Assembly: GCF_014649915.1 (NCBI RefSeq)
Contig: NZ_BMTY01000028.1
Span: 27,352 to 91,351 of the forward strand
Length of the DNA: 64,000 nt
Reading direction: 5' to 3'
Origin: Streptomyces toxytricini
GTDB taxonomy: Bacteria; Actinomycetota; Actinomycetes; Streptomycetales; Streptomycetaceae
The notes under the pieces were generated by a model. The model was given only the letters and a program-made list of their open reading frames with translations. It did no database searches and was not told where the DNA came from. The position numbers and the translations under genes are program-made. Shown one piece after another: positions 49,200 through 56,560 of the stretch; position 1 is the stretch's first letter, and every line of letters starts with the position of its first letter.

Positions 49200-49306
49200 T
49201 GAGGCTCCCGGGTGCGGTGTGTCGGCGGGCCGGCGCCTCCGGCCCGCGGCAGGCTGTCACAGCCCCGGCGCGCCCGCCACCGGATTTCCGGCCGCCCGGG
49301 GCAGCC

Positions 49307-49897
49307 CTAGCGGCTGTCGTCGCCGAGGCGGACGACGGCGGTGCGGCCGGAGCTGTGCAGGACCGCGGTGAAGGGGCCGCGGGCGAGGGCTGCGTCGTAC
49401 CGGCCGAGAGCCGTGGCGGCACCGTCCGCGGCCAGTTCGGCCGTGCCCTCCAGGGGGACGACGAGCAGGCTCTCGCCGGGGCCGCAGGAGACGGCGAGCG
49501 AGCCCCGGACCACCGCGGTGTCGGCGGGGGCGGTGCCGCGCCGGTACATGACGTTGAAGTTGACGACGGGCCCGTCGAGGAGCCGGCAGTCGGTAGGGGC
49601 GTCCCCGGGGAAGCGCTGCGGGGCGTAACGCTCGTCGACGAGGCGGTGCGCGCCGGCGACGGTGAGGTCCATGCCGGCGCCTTCGGCGAGGGTGAGCGTG
49701 CGGTCCACGCCGGGGAACGCGGAGAACGGGCCGTCGGCGGCCACGTCGGCGAGGCTCACGCGCCAGGTGAAGCCGTCCATGCCGGCGCCGGGCGGCCACG
49801 CGGCGATCTCCCGGGTGGCGCCGCCCCCGTTCTTCCAGGCGACGGCCGCGCGGTCGGCGGCGCGCAGCACGCGCGGTCCGGGGAGGGGGCCCTGCAT
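49307..49897 (-). CDS. HutD/Ves-family cupin protein
   Basis: A 196-aa protein. VAWKNGGGATREIAAWPPG and FTWRVSLADVAADGPFSAFPGVDRTLTL are the signature of the HutD/Ves family, followed by PQRFPGDAPTDCRLLDGPVVNFNVMYRRG. HutD proteins accompany histidine-degradation genes in some bacteria, perhaps binding formylated glutamate, and Ves responds to cold in E. coli; the true role is unclear. No hut genes are in view. AAAGGA lies 5 bases before the ATG. No membrane segments. Confidence 0.88.
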   Translation of the reverse strand: MQGPLPGPRVLRAADRAAVAWKNGGGATREIAAWPPGAGMDGFTWRVSLADVAADGPFSAFPGVDRTLTLAEGAGMDLTVAGAHRLVDERYAPQRFPGDAPTDCRLLDGPVVNFNVMYRRGTAPADTAVVRGSLAVSCGPGESLLVVPLEGTAELAADGAATALGRYDAALARGPFTAVLHSSGRTAVVRLGDDSR

Positions 49898-49958
49898 GTC
49901 GGTCCTTTCGTACGGGGATTGCCGCTCCGCGGCAGCGCCCGGCGGGGCGGGAGCCCGT

Positions 49959-50345
49959 TCAGACGAGGTCCAGGCCGCGCGGCGGGACGAAGAGGTGCGC
50001 CGCCCGGTGCTCGGCTCCGACGAGGAGCGCGCCGGCCGCCAGGTCGGACGCCGCGGTGTTCTCGACCCTGCGCCGGTGTTCTTCGCACCGGGCGCACGCC
50101 GGCGCCCAGTCGGGGAGCACGTCCCGATGGGTGAGGGCCATGTGGCGGGCGAGGCGTATGCGGGAGCCGGGCCCCCTGTCGGCGGGGTCCCAGTCCACGC
50201 CCTGCCCGCCCGTGAGCCAGAGTTCCGCCGCGGCCTCCTCTATCTCCTTCATGGAGCGGTAGAGGCGCGCGCACTTGGTACAGCCGAACATCCAGGCCGG
50301 GGGCAGCGGCCACACGTCCTCGGGGCTGAGGTCATCGGCACTCAT
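49959..50345 (-). CDS. Small Cys-rich conserved protein
   Basis: A 128-aa protein with CTKCARLYRSMKEIEEAAAEL (CxxC) and later CARCEEHRRRVENTAASDLAAGALLVG (CxxC), so a zinc site of four Cys is plausible. A basic segment RIRLARHMALTH lies between, which could bind nucleic acid or protein. It ends AEHRAAHLFVPPRGLDLV. I recall it as conserved but uncharacterised in Streptomyces. ATG 50345 or GTG 50354; neither has a good ribosome site. It lies 61 bases upstream of HutD on the same strand and 174 bases from the ferredoxin reductase gene. Confidence 0.72.
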   Translation of the reverse strand: MSADDLSPEDVWPLPPAWMFGCTKCARLYRSMKEIEEAAAELWLTGGQGVDWDPADRGPGSRIRLARHMALTHRDVLPDWAPACARCEEHRRRVENTAASDLAAGALLVGAEHRAAHLFVPPRGLDLV

Positions 50346-50519
50346 GGCAGCCACGGTAGTGGCGGGGCGGCGCCCGGTGCAGGTGTTCCGGCGGACCGGC
50401 CGGCCTTCGCGGGCCGCTCCCGGAGACGGCGCACGGGCGTACGGACGGGCGGTGGCGCGGCGTACGGGCGCGCGCGGGCCCGGGACCGCCGGCGGCGGGT
50501 CCCGGGCCCGGGGAGGGGG

Positions 50520-51881
50520 TTACGCCCCGCTCGCGCGGAGCATGTCCTCACGCTCGACGATCTTGATTCGCTCGCGGCCCTCGGGCTCGCCGAGCGCCTT
50601 CTCGGCGGCGTCGAGCCGGTACCAGCCCTCCCACGTCGTGTAGCGCACCTCGCGCTCCGCGAGGAAGGCCTCGACGGCCTCGGGGGCCGGCTCGGCCGGC
50701 GCGTGCAGGCGGCCCGCGGCGTGGTCCTCGAGGAGGTTGGCCACGGTCTCGTTCGCGTCGCCCTTGGTGTGGCCGATGAGGCCGATGGGGCCGCGGCGGA
50801 TCCAGCCGGTGACGTATGTCGACTGCAGGTGCGCGCCGTTCTCGATGACGCGGCCGCCCTCGTCCGGGACGGTGCCGGACTCGACGTCCCACGGCAGCTT
50901 CGGCAGCTCGTCGGAGAGGTAGCCGACGGCCCGGTAGACGCCCTGGACGTCCCAATCGGTGAACTGGCCGGTGCCCTTGACGTTGCCGGTGCCGTCGAGC
51001 TCGGTCCGCTCGGTGCGCAGGCCGACGACCTTGCCGTCCTCGCCGAGGATCTCGACGGGCGACTCGAAGAAGTGCAGGAACAGCTTGTGCGGGCGCTCGC
51101 CGGTGTCGCGGATCGCCCAGTTCTCCAGGGTCTTCGCCACCATGTCGGCCTGCTTGTTGGCGCGGCGGGTGGCGATGGAGCCCTCGTCGTAGTCGATGTC
51201 CTCGGGGTTGACGATGACCTCGATGTTCGGCGAGTGGTCGAGCTCGCGCAGCTCCATGGGGCTGAACTTGGCCTGGGCGGGGCCGCGGCGGCCGAACACG
51301 TGGATCTCGACGGCCTTGTTGGCCTTCAGGCCCTCGTAGACGTTCGCCGGGATCTCGGTGGGGAGCAGCTCGTCGGCGGTCTTGGCGAGGATGCGGGCCA
51401 CGTCAAGGGCGACGTTGCCGACGCCGAGGACGGCGACCTTCTCGGCGTGCAGCGGCCAGGTGCGCGGGACGTCCGGGTGGCCGTCGTACCAGGAGACGAA
51501 GTCGGCCGCGCCGTAGGAGCCGTCCAGGTCGACGCCCGGAATGGGCAGCGCGCGGTCGGCGGTGGCGCCGGTGGAGAAGACGACGGCGTCGTAGAAGGAG
51601 CGCAGCTCGTCGAGGGTGATGTCGCCCGGGTAGTCGACGTTGCCGAAGAGGCGGACCTGAGGCTTGTCGAGGACCTGGTGGAGGGCGGTGATGATGCCCT
51701 TGATCCGCGGGTGGTCGGGGGCGACGCCGTACCGGATCAGGCCGAAGGGGGCGGGCATCCGCTCGAAGATGTCGATGGACACACCCGGCTCGGCGGCGGC
51801 CTCGGACTTCAGCAGCGCATCGGCGGCGTAGATGCCGGCGGGGCCGGCTCCGACGATTGCTACCCGCAGGGGGCGAGGCAT
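50520..51881 (-). CDS. fprA: FprA-type ferredoxin/adrenodoxin-NADP+ reductase
   Basis: A 453-aa flavoprotein of the adrenodoxin-reductase type. VAIVGAGPAGIYAADALL (FAD loop, residues ~7-24), PFGLIRYGVAPDHPRIKGI, GVGNVALDVARIL (NADPH loop), GRRGPAQAKFSPMELREL and TGWIRRGPIGLIGHTKGDANETV are all canonical for mycobacterial FprA. The enzyme passes electrons between NADPH and ferredoxins, and so can feed cytochromes P450 such as the one at the left end. The gene is single and starts with ATG at 51881. An iron-box-like sequence lies 45 bases upstream, suggesting iron-responsive control. Gene name by homology only. Confidence 0.93.
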   Translation of the reverse strand: MPRPLRVAIVGAGPAGIYAADALLKSEAAAEPGVSIDIFERMPAPFGLIRYGVAPDHPRIKGIITALHQVLDKPQVRLFGNVDYPGDITLDELRSFYDAVVFSTGATADRALPIPGVDLDGSYGAADFVSWYDGHPDVPRTWPLHAEKVAVLGVGNVALDVARILAKTADELLPTEIPANVYEGLKANKAVEIHVFGRRGPAQAKFSPMELRELDHSPNIEVIVNPEDIDYDEGSIATRRANKQADMVAKTLENWAIRDTGERPHKLFLHFFESPVEILGEDGKVVGLRTERTELDGTGNVKGTGQFTDWDVQGVYRAVGYLSDELPKLPWDVESGTVPDEGGRVIENGAHLQSTYVTGWIRRGPIGLIGHTKGDANETVANLLEDHAAGRLHAPAEPAPEAVEAFLAEREVRYTTWEGWYRLDAAEKALGEPEGRERIKIVEREDMLRASGA

Positions 51882-51925
51882 GACAGGTTCCCTTCGACCG
51901 AAAAAGTTTGGATCACTGGGAACCC

Positions 51926-51944
51926 TAAGCTAAGGCCACCCTAA
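51926..51944. promoter_or_regulatory. DmdR/IdeR-like iron box
   Basis: TAAGCTAAGGCCACCCTAA matches the consensus iron box (TTAGGTTAGGCTCACCTAA) at 13 of 19 positions by my count. It lies just upstream of the FprA-type reductase start and reads toward it. Iron-dependent repression by DmdR1 is the inference. Confidence 0.55.
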
Positions 51945-51963
51945 CCCGACACCCGCCCCCTGT

Positions 51964-51992
51964 TTATGACCCCATAACCAGAACTTATGACC
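51964..51992. repeat. TTATGACC direct repeat / TTATG dyad
   Basis: TTATGACC occurs at 51964-51971 and 51985-51992, 21 bases apart (two helical turns). The first copy is also half of the dyad TTATG-ACCC-CATAA (51964-51977). It sits between the divergent FprA-type and PHP genes and may be a regulator site. Confidence 0.4.
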
Positions 51993-52085
51993 TTCCCAAG
52001 ACATCCTTGGGGATCCTACCGGCGGGTTCGGGCGGGGCGGAGGACCGCGAACCGGGTCAGACTGGGAGGAAACGAGGAGGTTTCG

Positions 52086-53138
52086 ATGGACCCGGTCGCG
52101 GCGCTGGATCGGATCGCGTTCCTGCTGGAGCGGGCGCAGGCACCGACGTACCGGGTCCGCGCCTTCCGCAACGCCTCTGCTGCGCTGGTGGGCCTCGGCC
52201 CCGACGACGTGGCGCGGCGGGCGGCGGCCGGCACCCTGGAGCATGTCAAGGGCATCGGGCCGAAGACCGCCCAGGTCGTCCTCGAAGCCCTCGGCGGGGC
52301 CGTGCCCGGATACCTGCAGAAGCTGGAGGACGAGGCCGCGGCCCACCCCGCAGGGCGGCCCGCCTCCCCCGCCGCCCTCGCACTGCGCGCGGCGCTGCGC
52401 GGCGACTGCCACCTGCACTCCGAGTGGTCGGACGGCGGCAGCCCGATCGAGGCGATGGGCCGGGCCGCGGCCGCGCTGGGCCACGAGTGGGCCGTCCTCA
52501 CCGACCACTCGCCGAGCCTGACGGTCGCCCGCGGCCTGACCGGCGAGCGGCTGCGCGAGCAGCTCGACGTCGTGGCCGAACTGAACGCCGGGTGGGCGCC
52601 GTTCCGGCTGCTGACCGGCATCGAGTGCGACATCCTCCTCGACGGCTCCCTCGACCAGGAGCCGGAGCTGCTGGACCGGCTCGACGTCGTCGTCGGGTCC
52701 GTCCACTCCAAGCTGCGGATGGAGGAGCCCGCCATGACGCGCCGGCTGCTGGCCGCCGTGGCGAACCCGCTGATGGACGTCCTGGGCCACTGCACAGGCC
52801 GGCTGGTGACCGGGCGGACCCGGCCGGAGTCCCGGTTCGACGCCGCGGCGGTCTTCGCGGCCTGCGCCGAGGCCGGGACCGCCGTCGAGATCAACAGCCG
52901 GCCCGAGCGGCTCGACCCGCCCCGCCGGCTGCTGCGGCTCGCCGTGGAGGCGGGGACCCTCTTCGCCATCGACACGGACGCACACGCCCCCGGCCAACTG
53001 GACTGGCAGATCACCGGCTGCGAACGGGCCGCGGAGTGCGGGGTCCCGGCAGAACGGGTGGTCAACACGTGGTCCCGGGAAGACCTGCTGGCCTGGACCC
53101 GCACCCGCCGGCCGCCGCGGACGGGGGGAGCGGCGTAG
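52086..53138 (+). CDS. PolX-like PHP-domain phosphoesterase with HhH motif
   Basis: A 350-aa protein. Residues ~1-80 form a helix-hairpin-helix-type module (LERAQAPTYRVRAFRNA, HVKGIGPKTAQVVLEALGG) as in bacterial DNA polymerase X. Residues ~100-335 form a PHP phosphoesterase: GDCHLHSEWSDGG, VLTDHSPSLTVARGL, GIECDILLDGSLD, GSVHSKLRM, DVLGHCTGR and FAIDTDAHAP, providing the metal-binding His/Asp set. It lacks the polymerase palm, so it resembles the PolX accessory half alone. A DNA-repair 3'-phosphoesterase or nuclease role is inferred. ATG 52086 follows GAGGA/GAGGT. The tRNA-like gene starts 19 bases after its stop. Confidence 0.88.
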   Translation: MDPVAALDRIAFLLERAQAPTYRVRAFRNASAALVGLGPDDVARRAAAGTLEHVKGIGPKTAQVVLEALGGAVPGYLQKLEDEAAAHPAGRPASPAALALRAALRGDCHLHSEWSDGGSPIEAMGRAAAALGHEWAVLTDHSPSLTVARGLTGERLREQLDVVAELNAGWAPFRLLTGIECDILLDGSLDQEPELLDRLDVVVGSVHSKLRMEEPAMTRRLLAAVANPLMDVLGHCTGRLVTGRTRPESRFDAAAVFAACAEAGTAVEINSRPERLDPPRRLLRLAVEAGTLFAIDTDAHAPGQLDWQITGCERAAECGVPAERVVNTWSREDLLAWTRTRRPPRTGGAA

Positions 53139-53157
53139 GCTGCCCGCCGCCGCGGTG

Positions 53158-53231
53158 GGGGCAGGTAGCGCAGAGGTCGTCGCATCCTCCTGCACAGAGG
53201 AATGACGCCGGTTCGAATCCGGCCCGCCCCA
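53158..53231 (+). tRNA. tRNA-like gene, anticodon GCA (Cys-type), unusual acceptor arm
   Basis: A cloverleaf can be drawn. The 5' strand GGGGCAGG (53158-53165) faces CCCGCCCC (53223-53230) with one A-C mismatch at position 6 (8 pairs). The D arm is GCGC...TCGC. The anticodon stem TCCTC/GAGGA has loop CTGCACA (anticodon GCA). The variable loop is short, and the T arm CCGG-TTCGAAT-CCGG has 4 pairs. A 7-pair acceptor with a bulged A and a 5-pair T arm is equally drawable. The base after the acceptor is A, not the U73 of normal tRNA-Cys, position 37 is C, and CCA is not fully encoded (ACCG). It may be a minor or degenerate tRNA or a regulatory tRNA-like RNA. Confidence 0.55.
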
Positions 53232-53298
53232 CCGCGTGCGCCTGGAGTGGTCGCGGGTGCTGTTGCGCGGTTCGGCCGCTCGCGCCCCGGGGCAAGGT

Positions 53299-53339
53299 CG
53301 CGGGGGCGGAGCCGGCGCGTGCGCGGCTCCGCCCCCGCG
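53299..53339. terminator. Strong terminator after tRNA-like gene
   Basis: Perfect 15-base arms CGCGGGGGCGGAGCC (53299-53313) and GGCTCCGCCCCCGCG (53325-53339) with an 11-base loop lie between the tRNA-like gene and the convergent membrane-protein gene. Confidence 0.8.
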
Positions 53340-53356
53340 GGCTCACTCCCCCGGCG

Positions 53357-54268
53357 TCAACCGCGCGCTCCCGGCCGCGCCGCGGCGGCCAGCGCCAGTC
53401 CCGCCAGCAGGGCGGCGACCGCCGCGCACAGCACCGTCGCGGCGCCCGCCCAGGGCAGCGGCGCGCTCACCGCGCCCCGCAGCGGGTCCCAACCGCTGAC
53501 TCCGCCGGCCACGTGCAGGGCGACGACCCCTACCGCCGCGGCCGCAACGGCCCGCCAGGCCGCGTCGCCGCCCCGTACGGCCAACAGCATTCCGAAGCCC
53601 AGGCCGAGCACGGCGGCGACCAGCGGCAGCAGGACCGCCGGACCCGCGGCCGGCACCGCCACCGGGTCAGCGGGCAGGTGGAGGACACCGCAGAACAGCA
53701 GCACCGCGGCCACGGGCCGCCGCAGCACACGGCGCAGCCGCCGGTCACGAGCGGACGCGGACCGGGCGGCGGGGTCGAGGACGGGGTCGCGGTGGCGGCT
53801 CCCGGCGCCCTGCGCCGGGGCTGCCTCAGGGCGGCCGTACGGGCGCGCGGGACCGGCGGGGGCTCCGTCGGCGCCGTCCGTCCGGAGGATGCCGACGAGC
53901 AGGGCGACGCCCTCGACGGGCCGCCCCACGGCGGCCGCGCGCAGCGTGACGTCTTTCTCGGGCCCCTCTCCGGCGGCGTCGTCCAGGAGGGCGACGCTCT
54001 CGCGCACCTCGTGCACCGGCCGCGCCACGGCCGCCGCGCGCAGCGCCTGGTGCCCGCGGTCCGGATGCCGGCCCGTCTCCTTGGGGAGGCTCATTACCCC
54101 GGCGACCTCCTCCAGCGGCCGGCAGGTGCCCGCCGTCCGTATCGGCTCTGCGGCCGCCCAGCCGGTGCCGTCGCCCGTCTCGCGGTGTGCGGGTTCGTCG
54201 GTGTCGGCGAGCCCGCGGTGACCGGCGGCCTGCGCCGCCGGGGGCGTCATGGGGTCAGGGCCGTTCAT
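53357..54268 (-). CDS. Membrane protein with N-terminal tandem RPVxEV repeats
   Basis: A 303-aa protein. The N-terminal ~190 residues are soluble and include three degenerate tandem units: TAGTCRPLEEVAGVMSL, RAAAVARPVHEVRESVALL and RAAAVGRPVEGVALLVGIL. I have seen similar short Arg-Pro-x-x-x-Val repeats in other actinomycete membrane proteins without a known role. After a Pro/Arg-rich linker, about four hydrophobic helices follow (VAAVLLFCGVLHLP, AVLLPLVAAVLGLGFGMLLAV, AVAAAAVGVVALHVAG, ATVLCAAVAALLAGLALAAA). ATG 54268 has GGAG 7 bases upstream; ATG 54250 is an alternative. Convergent with the tRNA-like gene. Confidence 0.78.
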   Translation of the reverse strand: MNGPDPMTPPAAQAAGHRGLADTDEPAHRETGDGTGWAAAEPIRTAGTCRPLEEVAGVMSLPKETGRHPDRGHQALRAAAVARPVHEVRESVALLDDAAGEGPEKDVTLRAAAVGRPVEGVALLVGILRTDGADGAPAGPARPYGRPEAAPAQGAGSRHRDPVLDPAARSASARDRRLRRVLRRPVAAVLLFCGVLHLPADPVAVPAAGPAVLLPLVAAVLGLGFGMLLAVRGGDAAWRAVAAAAVGVVALHVAGGVSGWDPLRGAVSAPLPWAGAATVLCAAVAALLAGLALAAAARPGARG

Positions 54269-54510
54269 CCGAAGCTCCGTTCGCCGACGCGCCGGGTCTG
54301 CGGTAGTGCGCGCCGGCCAGCGTGCGCCGTATGGATGCGCACGCCCGTTCCCATTCACGAGGACACCGCCGAACGGCGCCATCCGCGACGGGCGAACGGG
54401 GGAATCGGCCCCGGCGGCCGGTCACCCGTCGGTGGCGGTTCGAGATGCGGCCCCGCGGCCCGGCTGCTTCGCTGGGTCCGCCCTCCTTCCCCCACACACA
54501 AGGAGTGATC

Positions 54511-54699
54511 ATGGGCGTTACAGGCGAATCCGGCGGCCGGGTGAGGCAGTTGCGCGAGAAGGCGCAGGAGCTGCAGCAGGCGGCCGAACGCTCCGGCGAC
54601 CCGGACGAGCGCCGCCGGCTCCAGGACAAGGCGCGGCGCCTGCGCGAGCAGAGCGAGCAGGAGAGCCGGATCGACGACCGGGGTATGGACCCCATGTAG
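54511..54699 (+). CDS. Small DUF6381-like coiled-coil protein
   Basis: A 62-aa highly charged helical protein (RVRQLREKAQELQQAAERSG, RRRLQDKARRLREQSEQESR), matching small Streptomyces proteins I recall as DUF6381. It is predicted to be a single long amphipathic helix or coiled coil with no membrane segment. A perfect AAGGAG ribosome site lies 6 bases before the ATG. Function unknown; its strong ribosome site suggests high expression. The 242-base gap upstream (54269-54510) holds its promoter. Confidence 0.8.
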   Translation: MGVTGESGGRVRQLREKAQELQQAAERSGDPDERRRLQDKARRLREQSEQESRIDDRGMDPM

Positions 54700-54807
54700 C
54701 GCAGCGCCGTCCGGGCCACCGGCTGGCGGCCCCGCGGGGCTCCCGGCCGGTGCGCCGTGCGGCGGCACGGGCACGGGCACGTTCGAGAACACGTCTGGGG
54801 ACGGTGG

Positions 54808-55314
54808 ATGAAGGCGACGCAGGTACTGGCCGACGGGTACGGGCGGATCCGGGAGGTGGTGCACGAGGTGGTCGACGGGCTGTCGGCCGAGGAGCTGAAC
54901 ATGCGGACCGGCCCGGACGCGAACTCCATCGCCTGGCTGGTGTGGCACCTGACCCGGGTGCAGGACGACCACATCGCCGACGCCTCCGGGCAGGAGCAGG
55001 TCTGGACGGCGCAGGACTGGGCGGGCCGCTTCGCGCTGCCGCTGCCCGCCGACTCGACCGGGTACGGCCACACCACCCGGGAGGCGGGCACGGTCCGGGT
55101 CGACTCGGGCGAGCTGCTGCTGGGCTACCACGACGCCGTCCACGAGCAGAGCGCGGCCTTCCTCCACGGGCTCGCCGCCGCCGACCTGGAGCGGATCGTC
55201 GACAAGCGGTGGGACCCGCCGGTCACCCTCGGGGTGCGGCTGGTCAGCATCCTGGCCGACGACCTCCAGCACGCCGGCCAGGCGGCGTTCGTACGGGGCC
55301 TGCTGGGCCGCTGA
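54808..55314 (+). CDS. DinB/DUF664 mycothiol-transferase-like protein
   Basis: A 168-aa four-helix DinB-type protein of the DUF664 group. VLADGYGRIREVVHEVVDGLSAEELNMRTGPDANSIAWLVWHLTRVQDDHIADASG supplies the first metal-type His residues. DDLQHAGQAAFVRGLLG holds the last-helix His. In actinobacteria these are mycothiol-dependent transferases acting on electrophiles; the substrate is unknown. It begins with ATG at 54808. Second DinB-like gene in the window; the other is at 48558-49199. Confidence 0.88.
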   Translation: MKATQVLADGYGRIREVVHEVVDGLSAEELNMRTGPDANSIAWLVWHLTRVQDDHIADASGQEQVWTAQDWAGRFALPLPADSTGYGHTTREAGTVRVDSGELLLGYHDAVHEQSAAFLHGLAAADLERIVDKRWDPPVTLGVRLVSILADDLQHAGQAAFVRGLLGR

Positions 55315-55324
55315 CGGCCGGGCC

Positions 55325-55342
55325 GCCGCCGCTTGCGGCGGC
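55325..55342 (+). terminator. Possible short hairpin
   Basis: GCCGCCGC (55325-55332) and GCGGCGGC (55335-55342) form an 8-pair stem with almost no loop, shortly after the DinB stop. Weak evidence. Confidence 0.35.
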
Positions 55343-55419
55343 GAACCAGGGCCCGTCCGGCGGATCACGGCCGGGGCCGCGGCGACCCGCTCCACCGGAC
55401 AGACCCTAGGCTTGCCGGC

Positions 55420-55998
55420 ATGGCGAACGACGACGCGGCGGTCCTGGCCTCCGTCGGCCCGCGGCTGCGCGCCCTGCGCAAGAGCCGGGGCATCACCCTG
55501 GCCGCGCTGGCCGACACCACCGGCATCTCCGTCAGCACCCTGTCCCGCCTGGAATCCGGGGCCCGCCGCCCCAACCTGGAGCTGCTGCTGCCGCTGGCCC
55601 GCGCCTACCGGGTCCCGCTGGACGAGCTGGTCGGCGCGCCGCCGGTCGGCGACCCGCGGGTCCGCCTGAAGCCGATCCGCCGGCACGGGGCGACGATCGT
55701 CCCGCTGACCCAGAACCCGGGCGGGCTCCAGGCCTTCAAGATGGTCATCCCGCCCACCCGCAGGAACCCCGACCTCCGCACGCACGAGGGCTACGAGTGG
55801 CTGTACGTCCTCAGCGGCACGCTCCGCCTGCTCCTCGCCGAGCGCGACCTGCTCCTCCGCCCGGGGGAAGCCGCGGAGTTCGACACCCGCCTCCCGCACT
55901 GGTTCGGCAGCACGGGCGAAGCGACGGTCGAACTCCTCAGCCTCTTCGGCCCCCAGAGCGAACGCGTCCACGTCCGAGCCCGCCCGAGCGGCTCGTAG
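55420..55998 (+). CDS. XRE-cupin transcription regulator
   Basis: A 192-aa regulator. The helix-turn-helix is LRALRKSRGITLAALADTTGISVSTLSRLESGARRPNLELLLPLARAYRVPLDELVG (residues ~12-70). A cupin domain follows (~105-185: HEGYEWLYVLSGTLRLLLAERDLLLRPGEAAEFDTRLPHWFG), containing His and Glu typical of small-ligand sensing. Such regulators often control nearby metabolic or transport genes; none is clearly linked here. ATG 55420 follows a promoter-like CCTAGGCTTGCC. Between the DinB gene and the HAD gene. Confidence 0.9.
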   Translation: MANDDAAVLASVGPRLRALRKSRGITLAALADTTGISVSTLSRLESGARRPNLELLLPLARAYRVPLDELVGAPPVGDPRVRLKPIRRHGATIVPLTQNPGGLQAFKMVIPPTRRNPDLRTHEGYEWLYVLSGTLRLLLAERDLLLRPGEAAEFDTRLPHWFGSTGEATVELLSLFGPQSERVHVRARPSGS

Positions 55999-56053
55999 CG
56001 CGCCGGGCGTTGCTGCGGGCTTCGGGTTCCGCCGGGGCGGCCAGTGAGTGATC

Positions 56054-56554
56054 ATGGCGGGGATGGATGCCACTGAGCCGATCGTGTTTCTCGATGTCGA
56101 CGGGCCGCTGATCCCGTTCGGGGCTTCGCAGCGGGAGTTGCCCGGCGGGTATCCCGTGTACGGGCCGCCCGACGAGGGGAATCCGCTGCTTGCGCGGCTT
56201 GATCCTGCGCTGGGGGCGCGGCTGTCGGCGCTGCCCGGGCGGCTCGTGTGGGCGACGACCTGGTTGGACGACGCCAACACCGTCGTGGGGCCGCGGCTCG
56301 GACTGCCGGTGCTGCCCGTGGTGCGGTGGGAGCACGGCACTGGGCGCGGTGGGCACTGGAAGCTGCCGTCCCTGCTCGCCTGGGCGGCGGGGCGGCCGTT
56401 CGTCTGGATCGACGACGAGATCCGTGAGGCGGACCGGGCCTGGGTGGGCGAGTGCCATCCAGGCCCGGCCATGTTGCACCGGGTCGACGCGCGGTTCGGT
56501 TTGCGGGAGGCGGACTTCGCCGATGTCGACGCCTGGTTGCGCGGCTGCCGCTGA
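56054..56554 (+). CDS. HAD-fold hydrolase-like protein
   Basis: A ~166-aa protein. PIVFLDVDGPLIPFG has the DxDG motif of the haloacid dehalogenase superfamily, LVWATTWLDDANTV the second Thr-type motif, and RPFVWIDDEIREAD the acidic motif IV. All core catalytic residues appear present, in the small cap-less HAD_18-like form. It is probably a phosphatase of unknown substrate. Starts at 56048 (GTG), 56054 (ATG) or 56063 (ATG) are all possible; 56054 was taken. It ends 6 bases from the convergent SWIM gene. Confidence 0.85.
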   Translation: MAGMDATEPIVFLDVDGPLIPFGASQRELPGGYPVYGPPDEGNPLLARLDPALGARLSALPGRLVWATTWLDDANTVVGPRLGLPVLPVVRWEHGTGRGGHWKLPSLLAWAAGRPFVWIDDEIREADRAWVGECHPGPAMLHRVDARFGLREADFADVDAWLRGCR

Positions 56555-56560
56555 GGGGGC

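Noticed and set aside
53158..53231. Ordinary tRNA-Cys
   Set aside because: The acceptor mismatch, A at the discriminator position, C37 and incomplete CCA do not fit a standard Streptomyces tRNA-Cys. It is therefore listed as an unusual tRNA-like gene.
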